From Acidiferrobacter sp. (GTDB lineage: Bacteria; Pseudomonadota; Gammaproteobacteria; Acidiferrobacterales; Acidiferrobacteraceae): a DNA stretch of 36,952 nucleotides. Position 1 is the first letter of the stretch, and each line of letters opens with the position of its first letter. The stretch spans positions 1 through 36,952 of the forward strand of contig DAIDMD010000119.1 of NCBI GenBank assembly GCA_027449165.1, read 5' to 3'. This document shows positions 9,393 through 17,025 of this stretch, one piece after another. The notes below the pieces were generated by a model. That model was not told the DNA's origin and ran no database searches. It worked only from the letters and a program-made list of their open reading frames with translations. The position numbers and the translations under genes were made by a program.

Positions 9393-9404
9393 TGAGGGTG
9401 TCGC

Positions 9405-10019
9405 TTACGGCACAAGGTCCCACCAGACGGCGGCTGCCGCCAGCATGGCCGCAATCGTAACCAGGCTCCAGCCGACGATCCGCGATGTGGCCGGTTTCAG
9501 GAAACGTCCCTCGCGGTCGCGTTCGACGATCATTATGGCCCCCAGTAGCCCGTATGTAAGGCTGACCACGAGGGCCACAAGGGCCCATACATAGACATGC
9601 GGCATGATGACGATATTCATGTCGCGGGTCGGCAGCATCGTTGCGAGGACCATCCCGCAGGCTACGGCGATCATCGCTGCCCAGCCCAAGGGGCTCAGGC
9701 GGCGCTGAGCGGCCGGTATGTCGCGGCGGCGCAACAGGAGCGCCGTGGCCACTGCCGAGCCGGTCAATACGCCCACCATGTCGGCGATGATGCCTGCGAT
9801 GGTGTGGCTGGGCCGGGTACGGGCCGACGCCGAAGTATGCCCGAGGTTTGCGATGACGGGCCCCATCCATATAAGGGTTATTGCTAAGCCGCGTACCCAC
9901 CAGCGGCTGCGCCATTGGGCGACCAATGATCGGCTGAAGCGTGCTCCGAGCGCGATGCCGACACCAAGCGGGATCAGGCCTATCCCGACCGCCATGCCTA
10001 TCGCTTCCACCTTGGTCAT
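9405..10019 (-). CDS. Six-helix integral membrane protein of unknown function
   Basis: From ATG 10017-10019 the product has 204 residues with about six hydrophobic helices, roughly at residues 5-25, 35-55, 70-95, 110-130, 140-165 and 180-200. Loops are basic (RFSRSLVAQWRSR, RRRDIPAAQRR, ERDREGR). I do not recognise a family. The open frame extends upstream to 10226, but the region before 10019 reads as noncoding DNA, and 10019 has a strong GGAGAGGAG site 2-5 bases upstream, which decides the start. It has no close same-strand partner: the next genes are more than 490 bases away upstream, and transposon debris lies downstream. A transport or stress role cannot be inferred. Confidence 0.75.
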   Translation of the reverse strand: MTKVEAIGMAVGIGLIPLGVGIALGARFSRSLVAQWRSRWWVRGLAITLIWMGPVIANLGHTSASARTRPSHTIAGIIADMVGVLTGSAVATALLLRRRDIPAAQRRLSPLGWAAMIAVACGMVLATMLPTRDMNIVIMPHVYVWALVALVVSLTYGLLGAIMIVERDREGRFLKPATSRIVGWSLVTIAAMLAAAAVWWDLVP

Positions 10020-10518
10020 TGCTCCTCTCCCGCCATGTGCGATCGCGGTGTTTGTTTTGTTGCGTTCTTCGAATTCCAGGCCCGTATACGACCGGATTTG
10101 ACGCGCCCGCGGCGATCTTACAAAGGCCGCGCGTCGTTTGGCGTGTTGTACATGACACAAATCCCGCAACTCATTAACGTAGCCCAGCAACCCCTTATAA
10201 GCCAGGTACGAGCGCGAATGGGTCACCGGACTCGCCGCGATCGGTCGTTCCGGAATCGGAACGCGATGGTGGCGGGATTATCGAAATTGTTAACCCCATG
10301 TGTCCCGAAAGTCCGATCGGGCGCCAGGGGACGCGAACCGGGGATGTGGGTCCTCGGCCGCCAGGGTTCTGGAGGGCATGCAGACACCCGCAACTACTAA
10401 AAATGCTACGGCATGGCGTGGGTGCGCTATTTGTCCTCGTGAATCGTCAAATGCGTCACGCGTCGGGCGTTTCCGATCGGGAGAGTTTCTGGCATCCGTT
10501 CAAAAACTGATGTTGTGG
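10020..10518. other. 499-base intergenic region, nothing recognised
   Basis: It separates the MFS exporter gene from the six-helix protein. It contains the GGAGAGGAG ribosome site for the latter and a partial palindrome around TGTACA near 10150. I see no credible gene, tRNA or repeat. Its base composition is somewhat less GC-rich than the flanks. Confidence 0.45.
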
Positions 10519-11694
10519 TCAAGCCGTTACCCGTAAATAGAGAAGCGCTAGTGCCGCCAAACACGCACCGATTCCGTATACCATGGGGATGCCCGCGGCC
10601 AGGGCCGCGCCTCCGAGCGCCGTACCCGATCCGATCCCCAAATAGATTGCCGAGGCATTGAGAGATATAGCCAAGGCGGCACCCTGCGGTGCTGTGCCGA
10701 CAAGCCTATGCTGTTGGGGTGGTGTCTGTGACCATGTGCTGGCACCCCACAACCCCACCAGAACCTCTATAACGGCCTCGGGCCTGGCGGCGTCTTGTCG
10801 CGCAAGCCAAGCGAGCGTCCCGAGGGCCACCGTCATAACGCTATATGTAATCCCCAACGATCGCGTAGCGCCCCAGCGGTCGGTCACATAACCGCAACCG
10901 ATGCTGCCGAGTGCCGCGCCCAGCCCATATAAAAATAACGCCGTCCCCGTTGCGGCCGCCGACATGCCGGCGCCGCGCAGCACCGGGATCGAATAGGCGT
11001 AAGGGGTGTAGCCTGCGGCCATGCCCAGGACGGTCAAAGGCAGCACCTTCATGACACCTGCTTGCCGTAACACGGCCAAACGGGTACGCAATGGCACCGA
11101 TGCGCCGCTAGCCGTGATCGGCAGGGTTCGGAATAGCGTAAAACCGATCGTAAAACAAAGCGCGGCTACGAGGCCCAGGGTGGGCCGCCAGCCAGCCCAG
11201 ATATTGATGTAATGCCCCAGGGGAACGCTCAGAATTGTGGCGGCGGTCAAACCGCCGACCACGATAGCCAAGGCGCGAGCGCGCACGGACGGGCGCACAA
11301 TGAGGGCTGCCGTTGCGCCCGCAGTCGGCGTATACAGCGCCGCACCAGTGGCGGCAATCACGCGGAAAATCAACAGAACCGCAAACGTTGGCGCCAATGC
11401 TGCGCCAAGATTCGCGATGCCGATAACCGATAACGCGCCTATCAACAATGTCCGGCGCGATGTTTTGGCGGCGATCGTGGCAAGGATCGGCGCTAGCACG
11501 GCGTAGGTAATGGCGAATGTGGTGACGCTCTGCCCGGCTGCGGCCACGGAGACGCGCAGCGCGGCGGCCATGGACGGCAAAAGTCCGGCCACGATGAATG
11601 CGTCCGTTGCCACGGCAAATGTGCCCAACGCAAGGATCGCAACAGGCGCTAATCCCGACCACCACGGGAGTTCGTCCGTGTATGCGTTTGCCAT
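10519..11694 (-). CDS. MFS exporter (DHA1/AraJ-like)
   Basis: A 391-residue major facilitator with about 12 predicted helices. The N-terminus (MANAYTDELPWWSG, then ALGTFAVATDAFIVAGLLPSM) and the segment RVIAATGAALYTPTAGATAA are typical of the AraJ/YdhP/purine-efflux type of drug and metabolite exporters. The usual acidic residue in helix 1 is present (ATDAFIVAG). Export of a small organic molecule or drug is the family expectation; the substrate is unknown. It is the last gene of a minus-strand cluster: hydrolase, Rrf2 regulator, exporter. A 25-bp palindrome at 11711-11735, just upstream of the GGAG ribosome site, also occurs before the hydrolase gene. Regulation by the neighbouring Rrf2 protein is therefore likely. 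Confidence 0.87.
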   Translation of the reverse strand: MANAYTDELPWWSGLAPVAILALGTFAVATDAFIVAGLLPSMAAALRVSVAAAGQSVTTFAITYAVLAPILATIAAKTSRRTLLIGALSVIGIANLGAALAPTFAVLLIFRVIAATGAALYTPTAGATAALIVRPSVRARALAIVVGGLTAATILSVPLGHYINIWAGWRPTLGLVAALCFTIGFTLFRTLPITASGASVPLRTRLAVLRQAGVMKVLPLTVLGMAAGYTPYAYSIPVLRGAGMSAAATGTALFLYGLGAALGSIGCGYVTDRWGATRSLGITYSVMTVALGTLAWLARQDAARPEAVIEVLVGLWGASTWSQTPPQQHRLVGTAPQGAALAISLNASAIYLGIGSGTALGGAALAAGIPMVYGIGACLAALALLYLRVTA

Positions 11695-11710
11695 GTCGCG
11701 CCTCTCCGAT

Positions 11711-11735
11711 ATTCGAGATATAATGTATCCAGATT
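11711..11735. promoter_or_regulatory. Candidate Rrf2-family operator upstream of the MFS gene
   Basis: An imperfect 25-bp palindrome with half-sites of the form AATCNRGATA separated by 5 bases. Its two halves read (towards the centre) ATTCGAGATA and AATCTGGATA. It begins 17 bases before the exporter start. The same arrangement occurs at 13192-13216. Its position suggests repression by overlap with the promoter. Assignment to the adjacent Rrf2 regulator is inference. Confidence 0.6.
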
Positions 11736-11776
11736 AAACAACGCAGTAGATCTTGCGGCTCGTACCCACAATAGGA

Positions 11777-12247
11777 TCATCGGCGGATAAGCGCGTACCA
11801 GCGACGGGTTCGCTCCGCTGCGGCAGGCGGCGCCGCTGTCATGATGTTCGCCAATGTATGGGCGCTGAGCGCCGCGCGCCACGCCGCTTCGGCCTGATGC
11901 ATCGCTGCGGCAATTGCGCAAGGCCGCCGGTTTTCGTCTCGAGTACATCCCTCGCTGCGCCTGATCTCGGTACAGCGAAAGGCCTCATCTGGCCCCTCAA
12001 TGGCGGTTACGACGTCCAATAGCGTCAATTCCGCGGGCGCTTTCGCCAACTGGAATCCGCCGTGGGCTCCCGCAACGGACAAGAGTATGCCTGCCCGCGC
12101 CAAGGCCTGAAGGCACTTGTTAAGGTATGCTGGCGGGACATCAAAATGGGCCGCAAGCTTCGCTGTGGGCACCGGTTCCTTGTTGCCGATCCAGGCCAGC
12201 GTTAAACAACAGTGCAGTCCCCACTCCACTCCCTCGCTTAGGCGCAT
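11777..12247 (-). CDS. Rrf2-family transcriptional regulator with three-cysteine motif
   Basis: A 156-residue protein. The winged helix lies in residues 1-65 (MRLSEGVEWGLHCCLTLAWI, VPPAYLNKCLQALARAGIL, VAGAHGGFQLAKAP), which is the Rrf2 pattern shared with IscR, NsrR and CymR. Three cysteines follow in the C-terminal half at 92, 101 and 110 (C-X8-C-X8-C). IscR and NsrR carry three cysteines there with tighter spacing, and these bind an Fe-S cluster. A redox- or NO-sensing cluster is therefore possible but unproven. ATG 12247 is the only sensible start. The gene sits between the hydrolase (118-base gap) and the MFS exporter (82-base gap), all on the minus strand. Both neighbours carry the same palindrome in their promoters; I see no full copy before this gene, so autoregulation is not evident. 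Confidence 0.9.
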   Translation of the reverse strand: MRLSEGVEWGLHCCLTLAWIGNKEPVPTAKLAAHFDVPPAYLNKCLQALARAGILLSVAGAHGGFQLAKAPAELTLLDVVTAIEGPDEAFRCTEIRRSEGCTRDENRRPCAIAAAMHQAEAAWRAALSAHTLANIMTAAPPAAAERTRRWYALIRR

Positions 12248-12365
12248 GATTCCCCCTTTTCCAGTCTGAAGCCTCGCGGTCAGGCCCCTATCTGGGACTT
12301 CTTATGATGAGCGCGGTCGAATCTCCATACAGCGTCGGTCCGCACCATATCGTCTCTTGCCGCCA

Positions 12366-13160
12366 TTATGGGGCCTTATCCGCCGTGAAGAACTGGATGA
12401 TCTCTCGCGCAAGGACATCCGGTGCCGTGCGCACCGCCGCATGTCCTTGGCCTGCCATCACCGCGACGCGGCAGGACCGTAACAGTCCCTGGAGATGCGA
12501 GATCTCGGTTTTGAGCGCCGGGAGCGTGTCGCCACCTAGGAGCAGGAGCGTCGGGATCCGCAGGGCGCGCAGCGATTCGCGGTCAACTGTGTAGGCATCC
12601 AGACCCTGAAGTTCGCGAGGGATCGTCTGGGCGGCCGCTATTTGCGTCGGCCAGTTCGGCGAGGCCCGCGCGGCCACGAGATCTGCGGCGGGAATCGAGA
12701 GAAACTCCCGCAGGAAGAGCACGAGGGCCTCTTCCGGCATCCCGGCATCCAATGAGGCCTGCATACGGTCCCCAAAGGCGGTCGGCCAAAATTGCCGGCC
12801 AAAGGGCATGGGGGGTTCGTAGAGGACCAATCGCCGGATATTGGTAGTCAGCCGCGCCGCTTCGAGTGCGCACGTCGCGCCGAAGCTATGCCCGACCACG
12901 TCCACTGGTCCGCCGATCGCGTCTACAAGCGTCGCGATGTCGCTCCATTCATGCTCAAATCGATACGTCGACCCGTCGGTGCTTGCGCCATGCCCGCGCC
13001 GATCCATGGCGTACACCCGGAAACGGCGTTCAAGCGACGACCATACCAGTTGCCAGGATCGGTGGTCTCCAAGGCTTCCGTGCACCAACAGCACCGGCGA
13101 GCCCTGGCCGCCGCATCGATAAGCGATGCCCGTGTTGTCTCGTACATATATCGTTTTCAT
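12366..13160 (-). CDS. Alpha/beta-fold hydrolase
   Basis: A 264-residue soluble protein with the hallmarks of the family: an oxyanion-loop motif VHGSLGDHRSW (from about residue 27), RRGHGAS, the nucleophile elbow GHSFG (about residue 91), an acid candidate in LLLLGGDT and the histidine in GQGHAAV near the C-terminus. The whole catalytic triad is thus plausible. The substrate cannot be deduced: the family includes esterases, lactonases, haloperoxidase-like and C-C hydrolases. The start ATG 13160 has only a weak ribosome site. A palindrome at 13192-13216 lies 32 bases upstream and matches one before the MFS exporter at 10519-11694. Enzyme, Rrf2 regulator and exporter may thus form a small detoxification or signal-modification regulon. 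Confidence 0.88.
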   Translation of the reverse strand: MKTIYVRDNTGIAYRCGGQGSPVLLVHGSLGDHRSWQLVWSSLERRFRVYAMDRRGHGASTDGSTYRFEHEWSDIATLVDAIGGPVDVVGHSFGATCALEAARLTTNIRRLVLYEPPMPFGRQFWPTAFGDRMQASLDAGMPEEALVLFLREFLSIPAADLVAARASPNWPTQIAAAQTIPRELQGLDAYTVDRESLRALRIPTLLLLGGDTLPALKTEISHLQGLLRSCRVAVMAGQGHAAVRTAPDVLAREIIQFFTADKAP

Positions 13161-13191
13161 GGCCGTACGATATGCTCACACGAGAGTTCAT

Positions 13192-13216
13192 AATCTAGAT
13201 ACACAATATCCCGATT
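13192..13216. promoter_or_regulatory. Candidate Rrf2-family operator upstream of the hydrolase gene
   Basis: A 25-bp imperfect palindrome with half-sites AATCTAGATA and (reverse strand) AATCGGGATA and a 5-base spacer. It is the second copy of the site at 11711-11735; aligned in gene orientation the two agree at 18 of 25 positions, and nearly all differences fall in the spacer or the variable half-site position. It begins 32 bases before the hydrolase start. Confidence 0.6.
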
Positions 13217-13749
13217 AATGGCGGAGGTCAACCTGGACGTCTATGGAGGCGGGACGTAGGGAAACAGCCGGTAGTGGGATCGCCGGCTGGAGGCGCCAGG
13301 TCGGCCTGCGGGTTTTGCCGAAAAGAGGCGAGCCGGAGATTGGGGAGGTGTCGCGGCGTGCCAGCCGGTTCCGCCGATGCCAATAGTTCCGGCCATATCG
13401 GCTGGTATTCCCATACGGGATAGCGGTGAAGACCTTGGAGCGAGGGAGCCGATGCCCTGCCGATCCATGTACGTCGGAGGATGTCGGCCAGGGCCTGGCG
13501 CATGCGCCACGAGCGGCATGCCGGTTCCCCATTCGACGCCCGCGACCCTTCCGGCGAGGGATAGGCGGCCAAGCGATCTCGGAACAAGCGCCCAGCGGGT
13601 ACCAGTCATTTAACGACCGGTCGGGTCTGGACGCGATGGGGGGGCTTGCTGGCATTGTGGGCCGCCCGGCGCCGGCGCGCGCTATCTGTGCGGGGATCGC
13701 TGCACGAGCGGGGCGGTTAGCCGATTCTGTCGCCGCGAGCGGTCGGCGG
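13217..13749. other. 533-base region without a confidently assigned gene
   Basis: Several overlapping open frames occur on both strands. The most protein-like is a minus-strand frame, 13228-13587 (119 residues), containing RMRQALADILRRTW and HRYPVWEYQPIWPELLASAE. It has aromatic and acidic residues unlike the Arg/Pro-rich shadows nearby, but no clear ribosome site or recognisable family. It may be a decayed or unknown gene. Confidence 0.35.
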
Positions 13750-14019
13750 CTAGTCGCCGAGACGGCCCCGCTTGTTGACGGCCTGCCGGCTGCCCCAGTC
13801 GCCAAGAGATTCGACGCAGACGCCCACCCACCAATATTCATCGACACTATCGTGACCGTGTCCGCCGACCAATCGGTGGCCAGGATTCAGGTGAACGTGT
13901 TCGGCATGGCGTTCGGCATCTGCCCGCCTGCGGAAGATGGACCAGTTCACGGCATTGGGGAGGGGGACGAGGCTTGGGGCCTCGCGTTCTTGATTCAGGA
14001 TATCGTAGGATGCGGCCAT
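13750..14019 (-). CDS. Small hypothetical protein (89 aa)
   Basis: From ATG 14017-14019 the frame encodes 89 residues starting MAASYDILNQEREAPSLVPL, with later segments RRADAERHAEHVH and YWWVGVCVESLGD. A GAGGG lies 7 bases upstream, which supports this start within a much longer open frame that is otherwise antisense to the aldolase gene. It is soluble, with no signal peptide. The pattern of an amphipathic segment with a D-A-E-R-H helix followed by a W-W-V strand faintly recalls RraB-like alpha/beta proteins, but I would not assign it. It follows the class II aldolase gene by 110 bases on the same strand, probably in the same transcript. Confidence 0.6.
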   Translation of the reverse strand: MAASYDILNQEREAPSLVPLPNAVNWSIFRRRADAERHAEHVHLNPGHRLVGGHGHDSVDEYWWVGVCVESLGDWGSRQAVNKRGRLGD

Positions 14020-14129
14020 TGGACGACCCTCATCGTGAGCCGGTCCAGTATAGCCGAAAGGGGTTGGCGCAAGCCAGTACGGTACCAGGGGGTCCGCCGG
14101 CGCGCGCCGCTCGCGGGGTCGAATCGGAT

Positions 14130-14825
14130 CTACGGCCGGGGGGCGGGCGTTGGCCCGCGGGCGTGCGCCAGCGCCCGGACAAGGCGATCGCCCGCCGCAT
14201 CGGCGGTGGCGGCGAAACTTATGACCCCGTTCCTGTGGCCGCCCATGACCAGAAGCCCGGCGGCGCGACAGTCCGGGAGGGCGAGGAGGGTCTGGACCTC
14301 GCGAGCGATCTCGGGTGTCCCATAGGCCGCATGGGGGTCGGTCGCCGGCAGCCCCAGGGCGTCGGCCCGCGACCAGATCTCCGGCGAGTGGCCGTGGAAT
14401 ACATACCGCACGTCGGCGAGCGAATCGTAGAAGATGGCGTGCGTCAGGGATTCCGAGGAGGGCGGCGCCGGTCCCTCGGCGTTGATGCGGTTGGCGGCGA
14501 GGTCCCAATCCGTCACGACACTGTAGTCTTCGGGGGTAAGCGACGGTTTGTGGCCGGTTTGGGTCGCCGTGATCACAAAGCGGCCCCGGCCGTCTTGGGT
14601 GGCGGTGAGGCGCTCGCTTACGTTCCCGAAACCCACGGGCCCCGCCTCGGTGATCTCCTGCCCTATGAGTCCGAGGTCGAACAGGACCCGCCGCCACCCC
14701 TGCAGGGCGGCAAGCCGCGCCGCCTCGAGCGGTGCGGCTCTGGTGTAGTGGAGCCGGAACTTCGTGACCCCTTCCCGTTGGTGCGCCGAAGGCGCGTCCG
14801 CGCCGCCGTTCCCTAGAATTCCCAT
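14130..14825 (-). CDS. Class II aldolase/adducin family protein
   Basis: A 231-residue protein with the family's landmarks in order: GFGNVSERL (phosphate/substrate loop), PSSESLTHAIFYDSL (the SSE glutamate that acts as acid/base in fuculose-phosphate aldolase), VFHGHSPEIW (the H-x-H zinc ligands) and LLVMGGHRNGVISF (third histidine). The metal site therefore looks complete. Relatives cleave or epimerise sugar phosphates (FucA, AraD) or act in methionine salvage (MtnB); the exact substrate cannot be told. Its ATG 14825 overlaps the last 13 bases of the upstream outer-membrane protein gene, suggesting translational coupling. The small gene at 13750-14019 follows. Confidence 0.85.
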   Translation of the reverse strand: MGILGNGGADAPSAHQREGVTKFRLHYTRAAPLEAARLAALQGWRRVLFDLGLIGQEITEAGPVGFGNVSERLTATQDGRGRFVITATQTGHKPSLTPEDYSVVTDWDLAANRINAEGPAPPSSESLTHAIFYDSLADVRYVFHGHSPEIWSRADALGLPATDPHAAYGTPEIAREVQTLLALPDCRAAGLLVMGGHRNGVISFAATADAAGDRLVRALAHARGPTPAPRP

Positions 14826-15619
14826 CCCGCGCCCAACCCCCAGTAGTGGCGATACCCGCCCAAGGCCCCGGACAAGCGCTGCCCGATCTCCGCATCCACC
14901 TCGATGCGGCGTGTCACGAGGTATTGCACCCCCCCGTCGGTGTCCCAGCCGCTGCCGACCCCTTGGGCCGTGTGGCTTTGCCCGTAGACCTCGGCGTACA
15001 GTTGCCAGCGCGGGTCTATGAGCCAGGTGGCGGTGAAATCCGGGTTCAGGCTCGTGTAGCGGCGGCCCTGTTGGTCGTAAAGGCTCGTGACCCCGAGCAT
15101 GAGCCCCAGCGCGATGCTATGCGTCAGGCTGTAGCCCACGATCCCGTTCACTGCCGTTCCCCAGCCGTCCGTGGTCCCGGCGGCGTTGCGCGTCCCGGGT
15201 GCCGTGAACAGCACCTCGCCGGTATAGATCCACCGGCGGTTGTAGCCCCATTCGTGCTTGAGCCCCATCACCACGGCGCTGTAATCGGTCTCGCCGCCAT
15301 TCTCGTTCCCGGCATAGGTCGCGTTCGGAGGCAGGAGGACGAATTCGTTGTGGTGCGGTAGACCGAATCGGAGCTCCGCCTGCGGGACCGTTTGTCGCGT
15401 GCCGGCGTTCGTGTTCAGGTGGGCATAGCCCATCTCCACGATGGCGCGTCCCGGCCGCGCCACGCAGGCGCTGTCGGCGACAGTCGGCCGGTCGAGCTCC
15501 GCGAGCAGCCCCGAGGGGCCGGCGCAGGGATTCGGGGCGATAGGCGCGGTCATGGCGTAGGCCGATCCCACGAGGAACAGGAGACAGGGAATCATGATCA
15601 GAGTCGATATCAGGCGCAT
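14813..15619 (-). CDS. Outer-membrane beta-barrel protein, phenol-MetA-like family
   Basis: From ATG 15617-15619 the product has 268 residues: a signal peptide (MRLISTLIMIPCLLFLVGSAYA) and then alternating strands typical of a beta-barrel, ending in the canonical outer-membrane C-terminus GLGAGWEF with terminal Phe. Segments such as AIVEMGYAHLNTNAG, ELRFGLPHHNEFVLLPP and VVMGLKHEWGYNRRW match the family linked to MetA of phenol degradation (PF13557), a presumed channel or porin. The open frame extends to 15862, but the signal peptide decides the start. The stop overlaps the aldolase start, so the two are probably co-expressed. The substrate is unknown. Confidence 0.85.
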   Translation of the reverse strand: MRLISTLIMIPCLLFLVGSAYAMTAPIAPNPCAGPSGLLAELDRPTVADSACVARPGRAIVEMGYAHLNTNAGTRQTVPQAELRFGLPHHNEFVLLPPNATYAGNENGGETDYSAVVMGLKHEWGYNRRWIYTGEVLFTAPGTRNAAGTTDGWGTAVNGIVGYSLTHSIALGLMLGVTSLYDQQGRRYTSLNPDFTATWLIDPRWQLYAEVYGQSHTAQGVGSGWDTDGGVQYLVTRRIEVDAEIGQRLSGALGGYRHYWGLGAGWEF

Positions 15620-15868
15620 GGCGTCTTGTGTCCGGCCGGATCTTGTGTGGGGCCCAGGGTTTCTGATGATAGAATAACGCCGAGCTTGATTCATCAAGGC
15701 GGCGCTTGGGTGGTTTCCTCGGGGACCGGCCGGTCCCCGAGGCGCCGTCCTGGCACTTCCGGGTCCGGGCGGCCGGCCGGTACCGGCGGTGCGCCCCGGC
15801 CTCCTTCGATAGCGCGAAGCCGGCCTTTCCCGACACACAAATGTCCAAAAATTAAGGATCAATCAGCC

Positions 15869-16636
15869 TTAATCCCAGAGCTTGGCCGCCATCAGCAGTA
15901 CGGTGATCGCCATCATCACCTTCACCCACAGCTCTCCACGCCGACTCATCGTAAGCCCCGTAGCCAACCGTGCTCCTATCATACCGCCTATGGCGATGAC
16001 CAAGCCGAGTTCCCAGTGGATTTGCCCCATCCAGGCGAAGATAAGGGTAGTAGGCAACGTGTACAACGCGATAATAAGAGTTTTGTAAGCATTTACTCGC
16101 GCTAGATTCTTGGTGAGCAAATGGCGCAGGGCGAAGATGAAGAGGAAGCCGATACCGAGCTGCATGAAGCCGCCGTAAAAGCCCAGCCCCAGCATGGTGG
16201 GATACAGCCATGGCGACGCCACGCCATCGGAACGTGCGGATTTTTCTGCGGCCCTTTTCGGGAAAAACAGGCTGGCCGTGCTCAACGCCAATACGATCAC
16301 CAGAATGCGCTGAAACCAGAAATTGCCGATATGAACACTTGCAATAGCCCCAAGTATGGCTCCTGGCAGGGTCCACAGGGCCAGTTTCACCCCCGTTTTC
16401 AAATCCACCAAGTTATGGTGGTAGAAGGTGCGAGCGGCCGTGAAGTTTTCCAAAAAAATGCTGATGCGGTTGGTGCCGTTTGCGGTGATGGGGTCGAGGC
16501 CCACGAAGATCAGTACCGGCAGGGTCAACATGGATCCAGCACCGGCCAGCACGTTGATAAACCCGGCTCCTACCCCGACAGAAAACAATACAGGGAGAAG
16601 CCACCATTCCGTGGTTAGTGATGGCAGCGTAAGCAA
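15869..16636 (-). CDS. Sulfite exporter TauE/SafE family permease
   Basis: A 255-residue membrane protein with about eight helices. The N-terminal repeat FSVGVGAGFINVLAGAGSMLTLPVLIFVGLDP, with ITANGTNRISIF, is the TauE/SafE signature, and the C-terminal repeat includes GGMIGARLATGLTMSRRG. Members export sulfite, sulfonates or organic acids, or import sulfate or sulfur compounds. In a sulfur oxidiser a sulfur oxyanion is an attractive guess but is not shown. The only start at the N-terminus is TTG 16634-16636: an in-frame stop lies two codons upstream, and AAGG lies 7 bases before the TTG. A transposon-derived segment lies directly upstream (16819-16988). Codon use here is a little less GC-rich than in the neighbours. 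Confidence 0.87.
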   Translation of the reverse strand: MLTLPSLTTEWWLLPVLFSVGVGAGFINVLAGAGSMLTLPVLIFVGLDPITANGTNRISIFLENFTAARTFYHHNLVDLKTGVKLALWTLPGAILGAIASVHIGNFWFQRILVIVLALSTASLFFPKRAAEKSARSDGVASPWLYPTMLGLGFYGGFMQLGIGFLFIFALRHLLTKNLARVNAYKTLIIALYTLPTTLIFAWMGQIHWELGLVIAIGGMIGARLATGLTMSRRGELWVKVMMAITVLLMAAKLWD

Positions 16637-16818
16637 ACGTCAGCCTTAGATATGAGTTGACACGAAGGCCATGATACAGGCTCTGTTTAAACAGAACAGA
16701 GAGCCCTTGAATTCGTTGGCTCCTCAGTAAAATTCGTAAGTGAGCTTCGGCAAACCGGGTCTTGCCGTACAGGAAGCCCTTGAAGCGACGACGGCGATTC
16801 ATCCGGTTGCGCGGTAAT

Positions 16819-16838
16819 CCCCGCCGTTCAGGGCGGGG
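16819..16838. repeat. GC-rich hairpin resembling an IS200/IS605-type end
   Basis: CCCCGCC (16819-16825) pairs with GGCGGGG (16832-16838) across a 6-base loop and is followed by AGGGATCC. Hairpins of this form mark the ends of IS200/IS605 elements and related REP sequences. It lies 78 bases before the truncated tnpB start at 16917, as expected for a left end. The rest of 16637-16916 holds only the upstream region of the TauE/SafE gene and a short inverted repeat (CTCTGTT / AACAGAG, near 16680-16702). Confidence 0.5.
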
Positions 16839-16916
16839 AGGGATCCCGCAGGGACTTCCTTCGGTCGTAGCGCCGCCGCGCAGTGGCGATGGTTCACGAT
16901 CATAAGTGAGATTGCT

Positions 16917-16988
16917 ATGATTGTGAACGTGAATGAATTGCCAACCACGCAGGCGCTGACCTGCAAGCTGAAGCTTCTGTTGACCTAA
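16917..16988 (+). pseudogene. Truncated tnpB: N-terminal 23 codons only
   Basis: ATG 16917 reads MIVNVNELPTTQALTCKLKL then LLT and stops at TAA 16986-16988. The segment LTCKLKLLLT is the typical first strand of IS605-type TnpB/OrfB proteins, which normally continues with PEQ and several hundred residues. The frame is lost exactly where the conserved TPEQ would follow. A weak GTGAG precedes the ATG. With the hairpin at 16819-16838 it looks like the left end of an IS1341-type element whose remainder was deleted. It is a different copy from the fragment at 8858-9154. Confidence 0.5.
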
Positions 16989-17025
16989 TACACCCACGAA
17001 TTCTGCGGAGGACCCAAGTAAATCG

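Noticed and set aside
12248-12365. A third copy of the Rrf2-type palindrome before the regulator gene
   Set aside because: Only a weak single half (CAGATA context near 12290) is present, with no second arm.
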